Assembly: GCF_028128765.1 (NCBI RefSeq) | Contig: NZ_LBJG01000087.1 | Span: 1-64,000, forward strand | Direction: 5' to 3' | DNA from: Bradyrhizobium sp. CCBAU 51627 | Lineage (GTDB): Bacteria; Pseudomonadota; Alphaproteobacteria; Rhizobiales; Xanthobacteraceae | Length of the DNA stretch: 64,000 nucleotides | Shown here: one piece after another, positions 58,594-64,000 of the stretch | How the letters are laid out: the number at the start of each line of letters is the position of its first letter | How positions within the stretch are numbered: position 1 is the stretch's first letter | Notes under the pieces: model-generated | The model's database searches: none | Seen by the model: the letters and a program-made list of their open reading frames with translations, nothing else | Told to the model about the DNA's origin: nothing | Program-made: the position numbers and the translations under genes

Positions 58594-59379
58594 ATGTCGC
58601 TGATCGACCTCGCCAACCCCACAAGGTTCCTCGCGCTCTCGGCGCGGGTGCTGCCGTGGCTCGCGGCTGCGACCGCGATCCTGCTTGCGGTCGGCCTCTA
58701 TCTATCCGCTGTTGCGCCCGACGATTATCAGCAGGGCGCGACCGTGAAGATCATGTTCATCCACGTCCCCAATGCGTGGCTGTCGATGTTCGTCTGGGGC
58801 GTGATGAGCATGGCCTCGCTCGGCACGCTGGTTTGGCGGCATCCGCTTGCCGACGTCGCGGCCAAAGCCGCCGCACCGATCGGCGCGGCGTTCACCTTCC
58901 TGGCGCTGTTCACGGGCTCGCTGTGGGGCCGGCCGATGTGGGGCACCTATTGGGAATGGGATGCGCGGCTGACCTCGGTGCTGATCCTGTTCCTGATGTA
59001 TCTCGGCCTGATGGCGCTGTGGCGCGCGGTGGAAGATCCCTCGCGCGCGGCGCGCGCAGCCGCGGTGCTGACGCTGGTCGGCGCGCTCAATCTTCCCATC
59101 ATCAAATTCTCGGTCGACTGGTGGAACACGCTGCACCAGCCGGCCTCGGTGATGCGCATGGGCGGCTCCACGCTCGACAAATCGTTCCTGATTCCGCTGC
59201 TGGTGATGGCGGTCGCATTCACGCTGCTGTTCGTCACGCTCCATTTGGCTGCCATGCGCAACGAGATCCTGCGGCGCCGCGTGCGGTCGTTGCAGATGAT
59301 GCAGGCGAGCCGCGTCGCGTTTTCGAGCGACATGGGGACCGGCTCGCGTCAAGAGAACGCGTCGACGGGGGCTGCATGA
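58594..59379 (+). CDS. ccmC: Haem exporter protein CcmC
   Basis: A 261-residue membrane protein of the haem-handling family. Six helices with the tryptophan-rich WGTYWEWDARLTS loop (periplasmic) and flanking His residues (HVPNAWLSM; WNTLHQPAS) that bind haem. It loads haem onto CcmE. The stop overlaps the ccmD start (ATGA). Confidence 0.97.
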   Translation: MSLIDLANPTRFLALSARVLPWLAAATAILLAVGLYLSAVAPDDYQQGATVKIMFIHVPNAWLSMFVWGVMSMASLGTLVWRHPLADVAAKAAAPIGAAFTFLALFTGSLWGRPMWGTYWEWDARLTSVLILFLMYLGLMALWRAVEDPSRAARAAAVLTLVGALNLPIIKFSVDWWNTLHQPASVMRMGGSTLDKSFLIPLLVMAVAFTLLFVTLHLAAMRNEILRRRVRSLQMMQASRVAFSSDMGTGSRQENASTGAA

Positions 59380-59561
59380 TCATGTCACTCGGTCCCTACG
59401 CGCCCTTCATCGTGACGTCCTATGTCGCAGCAGCCATCGTGGTCGTGCTCCTGATCGGCTGGATCGTGCTCGACTATCGCAACCAGACGGAGCGTTTGCG
59501 CGAGCTCGAGCGCAGCGGCATCACCCGCCGCTCCGGCCGCAGCGCGACGGGCACACCATGA
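59376..59561 (+). CDS. ccmD: Haem exporter small subunit CcmD
   Basis: A 61-residue protein with one membrane helix (about 12-33) and a charged cytosolic tail (DYRNQTERLRELERSG). The size, position between ccmC and the thioredoxin gene, and the start SLGPYAPFIVTSY identify it. ATG 59376 overlaps the ccmC stop; ATG 59382 is the alternative. Needed for release of holo-CcmE. Confidence 0.93.
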   Translation: MIMSLGPYAPFIVTSYVAAAIVVVLLIGWIVLDYRNQTERLRELERSGITRRSGRSATGTP

Positions 59562-60163
59562 GCGATCAATCGACCTCCGCGACGCCGCCGCGCCGCACCT
59601 TCCTGATGGTGCTGCCGCTGCTCGCTTTCCTCGGACTTGCCGTGCTGTTCTGGTTCCGGCTCGGCAGCGGCGATCCCTCGCGGATTCCCTCCGCGCTGAT
59701 CGGACGGCCGGCGCCGCCGACCACGCTGCCGGCGCTCGAGGGATTGCAGACCGACAGCACGCAAGTGCCGGGCCTCGATCCTGCCGCGTTCAAGGGCAAG
59801 GTCAGCCTCGTCAATGTCTGGGCCTCCTGGTGCGTGCCCTGCCATGACGAAGCGCCGCTGCTGACAGAGCTCGCCAAGGACAAGCGCTTCCAGCTCGTCG
59901 GCATCAACTACAAGGACGCGCCCGACAACGCGCGGCGCTTCCTCGGCCGCTACGGCAATCCGTTCGACCGCGTCGGCACAGATGCCAACGGCCGCGCCTC
60001 GATCGAATGGGGGGTCTATGGCGTGCCGGAGACTTTTGTCGTCGGCCGCGAAGGCACCATCGTCTACAAGCTGGTCGGCCCGATCACGCCGGAGAATCTC
60101 AAGGCCGTGCTGATGCCCGAGCTCGACAAGGCGCTCAAAGCAGGAAGCGGACCAGGAAGCTGA
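59558..60163 (+). CDS. ccmG: Thiol:disulfide interchange protein CcmG/DsbE
   Basis: A 201-residue membrane-anchored thioredoxin. Anchor at about 14-33, then the thioredoxin domain with active-site WASWCVPCHDE (Cys92/Cys95). GVYGVPETFVVGREGTIVYK contains the cis-Pro. It keeps apocytochrome c haem-binding cysteines reduced. ATG overlaps the ccmD stop. ccmE, ccmF and ccmH are not in this window. Confidence 0.96.
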   Translation: MSDQSTSATPPRRTFLMVLPLLAFLGLAVLFWFRLGSGDPSRIPSALIGRPAPPTTLPALEGLQTDSTQVPGLDPAAFKGKVSLVNVWASWCVPCHDEAPLLTELAKDKRFQLVGINYKDAPDNARRFLGRYGNPFDRVGTDANGRASIEWGVYGVPETFVVGREGTIVYKLVGPITPENLKAVLMPELDKALKAGSGPGS

Positions 60164-60199
60164 CACCACGGCGCGGACAGGCTTCTGCGCGCACCGAGC

Positions 60200-61399
60200 T
60201 CACGAAACGTTGTCGCGACGATCGGTCGTGTCCGTGGTGCCCGCGAGCAAGCCGGCCACGACATCCCAGCCCTTCTCGAACATGTGTCCGACCTTGTGAC
60301 CGAAGGAGTGGTCCGGGCGCAACCGCGGCGATTCCAGAATGTGCGTCAGGTGCCGGTGATCGCCCGGAATGGTGTTGATCTCCGCGGCGACGGCGGCCTG
60401 GACGGCCGTCATCAGCTCATCCAGGTGCTGGCCCCAGTCGGACCCTTTGAGCTCGATCCAAGTTCTCAGCGCCTCCTCGATCCGGTAGATCTCGCTGACG
60501 ATCTGCTTCGCCCGCACGGGGCGGTTGTTCCTGAGCGCAAAGAGCAGGAGGTTGTGCTTCTCCTCGATCTGATCGAGCACCATCGAAACCGCAATCGCAA
60601 AGGGGGATGCCGCGATCCGCGCCGCAGCCCGGTCGGCCACTGGGCCGGTCGCGACGGCCAGCAGCTCCCAAGGTGTTTCCAGGCGCTTCGCAACGATCGT
60701 GAGCGCGAACGGCACGGCATCGGCGCGCTTGGCCTTGAGCGCGCTCAAAAGGCCGAGGAGCTTGTCAAGGCTGGCGCCCTCGAGCCGGGCAATCTTCGGG
60801 GCGAGCCCACGGCCAAAATCCTCGAGCTCCCGCTGCATGTCGAGATAGCGCAGCATCTTCTTCAAATCGTCGAACGTCGCATGCGAGCTGGTATAGGCCA
60901 TCAGGCCGTCGCGAATGGAGGCGATGCCCTCGGCTGAACCGAGCAGGCCCTTGAGCGAGATCAGGACCTTCTTCTGGAACGCTCGGGCCGTCTGCCGCGC
61001 CTCGGCCTGCTTGTCGGCGGAGATGACGTTGTTCGCATCGGCGATGTAGTCGGCGGCCATGCTACGCAGCAATTGCTCCGTCACGAGGCTCCAGATCGGT
61101 GCGAGCGATCCACGGGCGATCTGGCCGCTATTGGCCCGCTCCGGCGCCCTGTCCACCAGAACCGGCTCGAGCGGCTCGAAGAAGTAACGCGAGGGATTTC
61201 CGACGCGATAATGATTCTGGCCGGTGTTGCGGAACTCGGCCCGCAGCGCCGCGATCAGGGGCTCGGAATGTGGAATGTCCTCGCCGAGGAGATGCAGCCG
61301 CTCCAGTTCGGCAAGCAGGCGGCGGCGGACCTGCGGGGCGAGCTGCCGGAGGTACTGAATCAGGTGTTCAGCAGTCTGGTCCTGTTTTGTGTTCACCAC
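60200..61399 (-). CDS. Unrecognised 399-residue protein
   Basis: A soluble, mostly helical protein, no signal peptide or membrane segment. The N-terminal part (1-120) contains TAEHLIQYLRQLAPQVRRRL and YRVGNPSRYFFEPLEP, followed by helical segments with many Ala/Leu/Arg and a C-terminal HSFGHKVGHMFEKGWDVV. Start is GTG 61399 (a second GTG follows at 61396) with GGAGGG 4 bases upstream. Convergent with ccmG. I do not recognise a family. Confidence 0.75.
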   Translation of the reverse strand: MVNTKQDQTAEHLIQYLRQLAPQVRRRLLAELERLHLLGEDIPHSEPLIAALRAEFRNTGQNHYRVGNPSRYFFEPLEPVLVDRAPERANSGQIARGSLAPIWSLVTEQLLRSMAADYIADANNVISADKQAEARQTARAFQKKVLISLKGLLGSAEGIASIRDGLMAYTSSHATFDDLKKMLRYLDMQRELEDFGRGLAPKIARLEGASLDKLLGLLSALKAKRADAVPFALTIVAKRLETPWELLAVATGPVADRAAARIAASPFAIAVSMVLDQIEEKHNLLLFALRNNRPVRAKQIVSEIYRIEEALRTWIELKGSDWGQHLDELMTAVQAAVAAEINTIPGDHRHLTHILESPRLRPDHSFGHKVGHMFEKGWDVVAGLLAGTTDTTDRRDNVS

Positions 61400-61600
61400 C
61401 GGGCCCTCCGGCGTGCCACCATCTCTTCGCGGGAAAGGCTACCGCCTTCGGTCCTTCAGGCAAGGTAAAGCGCTGATTGCGGTTACAGAGCAATGAAGAG
61501 GCCGATCGCATCCGCCGCCCGACCCGACCGTGGGCGCGCGAAGTGCACGGCAGCGTGAATAGCCTGGCCGGCGTTGGCAGGCGGGACCAGGAACCGGGAG

Positions 61601-62203
61601 TCAGCCTTTGCTGATATCCCCGGCCTCGGCCTCGCTGGTCTCCAGCGAGACCGGCTCGACCCCGTAGCGCTTGGTCAGCGGCATCTGGGCGACGGCGAAG
61701 ATCATGGTCAGCGGGGTGACCCCAAAGACCTTGAAGTTCACCCAGAAGTCCGTGCTCTGGGTGCGCCAGACCACCTCGTTCAACACCGCCATGCCGGCGA
61801 AGAACAGCGCCCAGCGCAGGGTGAGGATGCGCCAGCCCTGCGGGGTCAGGTTGAACATCTGGTCGAACATCACGGCGATGAAGGAGCGGCCGAACAACAA
61901 GCCGCCGCCGAGGATCGCGGCGAACAGACCGTAGATGATGGTCGGCTTGACCTTGATGAAGGTCTCGTCGTGCAGCACCAGGGTGAGCGTGCCGAACACC
62001 AGCACGATCACGCCTGTCACGATCGCCATGATCGGGATGTGGCGCGTCACCACATAGGAGGCGATCATCGCCGCCACGATTGCCACCATGAAGGCGCCGG
62101 TCGCGGCGAACAGGTTGAACTTCGCATTGACGAAAAAGAACACGAGCAGCGGACCGAGCTCGGTCGCAAGCTTGAACAGCGGATGCGGCTGGGTCTTGTC
62201 CAT
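61601..62203 (-). CDS. yciB: Septation protein A (YciB/IspZ)
   Basis: A 200-residue membrane protein with about five helices. The start KLATELGPLLVFFFVNAKF and the later RWALFFAGMAVLNEVVWR and KVFGVTPLTMIFAVAQMPL are family signatures. It is linked to septation and envelope synthesis. Only 3 bases separate it from ftsY, so the two form one unit. Confidence 0.95.
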   Translation of the reverse strand: MDKTQPHPLFKLATELGPLLVFFFVNAKFNLFAATGAFMVAIVAAMIASYVVTRHIPIMAIVTGVIVLVFGTLTLVLHDETFIKVKPTIIYGLFAAILGGGLLFGRSFIAVMFDQMFNLTPQGWRILTLRWALFFAGMAVLNEVVWRTQSTDFWVNFKVFGVTPLTMIFAVAQMPLTKRYGVEPVSLETSEAEAGDISKG

Positions 62204-62206
62204 TCT

Positions 62207-63151
62207 CTAGCTTTCGATTCCGGCGATCGCCCGGGCAAAATCGCGTGCCGTGAAGGCTGCGAGATCGTCGACGCCTTCGCCGACGCCGATGAAATGCACG
62301 GGCAGCTTGAATTTTTCCGCGAGCGCCACCAGGATGCCGCCGCGCGCGGTGCCGTCGAGCTTGGTCATCACGAGGCCAGTCACCCCCGCGGTGCGATGGA
62401 AGGCCTCGACCTGGGACAATGCGTTCTGGCCGACAGTGGCGTCGAGCACGAGCAGCACCGCATGCGGCGCCGAAGCGTCCACCTTTCGGATGACGCGCAC
62501 GACCTTCTCGAGCTCGTTCATCAGCTCGGCCTTGTTCTGCAAGCGGCCGGCGGTGTCGATCAGCAGCACGTCGATCGCCTGCTCTTTCGCAGCCGTCAGC
62601 GCGTTGAACGCAAGGCTCGCCGAGTCCGAGCCCTGCGCGCCCGCAATGACAGGCGTCCTGGTGCGTTCGCCCCAGACCTTCAGCTGCTCGATGGCTGCTG
62701 CGCGAAACGTATCGCCGGCGGCCAGCATCACCTTGCGGCCTTCGGAGGCGAATTTTTGCGAGAGCTTGCCGATGGTCGTGGTCTTGCCCGAGCCGTTGAC
62801 GCCGACCACGAGGATCACGAACGGCTTCTTGGCCGTATCGATCACGAGGGGCTTGGCCACCGGCGCCAGCACCTTCTCAACCTCGGTCGCGACCACGTCC
62901 TTGACCTCGTCGGCCGAGATCGCCTTGTCGTACCGCCCGGTGCCGACGGCATCGGCGATCCGCACGGCGACAGATGTGCCGAGGTCGGCGCGCAGCAGCA
63001 CGTCCTCGATGTCGTCGAGCATGGCGCGGTCGAGCTTGCGCTTGGTCACGAGGTCCGCGACCGCGGTCCCGAGGGAGGACGAGGTCCGCTTCAGCCCGTT
63101 GGACAGGCGGCGCCACCAGCTCAGCTTGGGGGTGTCAGTGGTATCGTTCAT
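62207..63151 (-). CDS. ftsY: Signal recognition particle receptor FtsY
   Basis: A 314-residue SRP GTPase. The N domain (about 10-95) lacks the long acidic A domain of E. coli. G1 is GVNGSGKT (117-124), with the later DTAGRLQNKAELMNEL and TKLDGTARGG segments and the closing FIGVGEGVDDLAAF. It targets ribosomes translating membrane proteins to the translocon. Confidence 0.97.
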   Translation of the reverse strand: MNDTTDTPKLSWWRRLSNGLKRTSSSLGTAVADLVTKRKLDRAMLDDIEDVLLRADLGTSVAVRIADAVGTGRYDKAISADEVKDVVATEVEKVLAPVAKPLVIDTAKKPFVILVVGVNGSGKTTTIGKLSQKFASEGRKVMLAAGDTFRAAAIEQLKVWGERTRTPVIAGAQGSDSASLAFNALTAAKEQAIDVLLIDTAGRLQNKAELMNELEKVVRVIRKVDASAPHAVLLVLDATVGQNALSQVEAFHRTAGVTGLVMTKLDGTARGGILVALAEKFKLPVHFIGVGEGVDDLAAFTARDFARAIAGIES

Positions 63152-63211
63152 GGCGGGGGTGTGTTAGCCGTTCCGGCTCCCAAACGAAAGTCTTGACCGA
63201 AAGTCCTGCGA

Positions 63212-63913
63212 TTGCTCGATGTTCCCGAATTGACCGCTGACGAGATCCTGGGCCGCGTGCTCCATCGCGACGGCTTGATGCTGGTCATCAACAAGCCGGC
63301 CGGCCTTCCGGTGCATCGCGGCCCCAAGGGCGGGCCCAATCTGGAAGACTCCTTCGACGCGCTCCGGTTCGGCCTGCCGCGGCCGCCGGTGCTGGCCCAC
63401 CGGCTGGACAAGGACACCTCCGGCTGCCTCGTGCTCGGCCGCCATCGCAAGGCCACCGCCTCGCTCGGCCTCCTGTTCAAGCACGGCAAGATCGGCAAGA
63501 CCTATTGGACCGTGGTCGAAGGCGGGCCGGCGGAGGATGAAGGCACCATCGACATGCCGCTCGGCCGGCTCAACGCCGAGCGTGGCTGGTGGCAGAAGCC
63601 GGACCCCGAGGGGCAGAAGGCCATCACCAACTGGAAAGTGATGGGCCGGGGCGAGGGTTTTACCTGGCTCGCCATGGAACCGGTGACCGGCCGGACCCAT
63701 CAATTGCGGGTGCATTCGTCGGCGACCGGCTGGCCGATCTTTGGTGATAACATCTACGGCAATGGCCCCCGCTTCGGCGAGCCGAAGCTGCATCTGCATT
63801 CCCGCGAGATCGTGGTGCCGATCTCCCGGAACAAGGAGCCGATCCGGGTCGTTGCGCCGGCCCCGCCCCACATGCACGAAAAGCTCCGCGCCTGCGGCTG
63901 GAACGGCGAATAG
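63212..63913 (+). CDS. RNA pseudouridine synthase, RluA family
   Basis: A 233-residue pseudouridine synthase. The catalytic Asp66 is in HRLDKDTSG, and VINKPAGLPVHRG and LEPVTGRTHQLRVH-like MEPVTGRTHQLRVHSS are conserved. It lacks an S4 domain, so it resembles the short RluA/TruC-like members. The start is uncertain: TTG 63212 has no convincing ribosome-binding site. Target RNA unknown. Divergent from ftsY. Confidence 0.9.
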   Translation: MLDVPELTADEILGRVLHRDGLMLVINKPAGLPVHRGPKGGPNLEDSFDALRFGLPRPPVLAHRLDKDTSGCLVLGRHRKATASLGLLFKHGKIGKTYWTVVEGGPAEDEGTIDMPLGRLNAERGWWQKPDPEGQKAITNWKVMGRGEGFTWLAMEPVTGRTHQLRVHSSATGWPIFGDNIYGNGPRFGEPKLHLHSREIVVPISRNKEPIRVVAPAPPHMHEKLRACGWNGE

Positions 63914-64000
63914 CGGCAGCTCTCGTTCACCTCTCGCGTGACGACAATGGCGCCTGCGCGTCACCCAGAAGGCATGGTTTACGAAACGTTCAGTGCTCGT
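63914..64000. other. Right edge, no gene seen
   Basis: 87 bases after the pseudouridine synthase stop contain no gene start I can support. Confidence 0.4.

Overview
This window reads as core chromosome of a high-GC alphaproteobacterium, most likely Bradyrhizobium or a close relative in the Nitrobacteraceae. That placement is an inference from gene content, gene order (rplU-rpmA...obgE...proB-proA-nadD-rsfS-rlmH; F1-only atpHAGDC; mdh-sucC-sucD-sucA-sucB-lpd), protein style and many short palindromic intergenic repeats. No phage, insertion sequence, CRISPR array or toxin-antitoxin island was seen.

Layout. 0.2-0.3 kb: tRNA-Ser(CGA), minus strand. 0.6-1.5 kb: alpha/beta hydrolase. 1.6-2.8 kb: a ROK-type sugar kinase homologue whose motifs are in circularly permuted order. 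3.1-7.5 kb: ribosomal proteins L21 and L27, an acetyltransferase, a DMT transporter, a MaoC-like protein and the ribosome-assembly GTPase ObgE. 7.6-10.3 kb: a formylglycine-type sulfatase/phosphonate monoester hydrolase convergent with an orphan Bug-type binding protein. 10.5-15 kb: proline synthesis (proB, proA), NAD synthesis (nadD), rsfS and rlmH. 15-19 kb: an envelope cassette of EnvC-like protein, CtpA protease and YibQ-type deacetylase-like protein. 19.1-20.3 kb: two tandem Nudix hydrolases (RppH type). 20.3-22 kb: membrane adenylate cyclase with a repetitive periplasmic tail. 22.1-27.3 kb: F1 ATP synthase operon. 28-32.7 kb: RlpA, PriA, a XerC-type recombinase and a DUF4337 protein. 32.9-43.9 kb: a long minus-strand TCA-cycle block (mdh, sucC, a DUF1579 gene, sucD, sucA, sucB, an SDR, lpd, a small membrane protein). 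44.2-50.2 kb: ZapE, 2'-5' RNA ligase-like ThpR, and the tesA / ybbA-ybbP type locus. 50.5-53.8 kb: BI-1 family protein, acetyltransferase, DUF2794, a candidate structured small RNA, and DUF1223. 54-63.9 kb: aconitase, cytochrome c maturation genes ccmA-B-C-D-G, an unknown 399-residue protein, septation protein A, FtsY and an RluA-type pseudouridine synthase.

How they work together. Three metabolic/energy blocks sit close together: succinyl-CoA synthetase, the 2-oxoglutarate dehydrogenase subunits, malate dehydrogenase and aconitase form much of the TCA cycle; F1 ATP synthase and haem export / cytochrome c maturation belong to respiration. Translation and ribosome assembly (L21, L27, ObgE, RsfS, RlmH) and cell-division or peptidoglycan functions (EnvC, CtpA, RlpA, ZapE, YciB, FtsY) fill the rest.

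Most unusual: the permuted ROK protein, the unannotated rod-shaped RNA with an intrinsic terminator near 52.8 kb, the cyclase fused to a three-fold cysteine-pair repeat, and several families of palindromic repeats, some placed inside the atp, suc and ccm gene clusters and between the Nudix pair. All functions are read from motifs and remembered family features; no database search was run.
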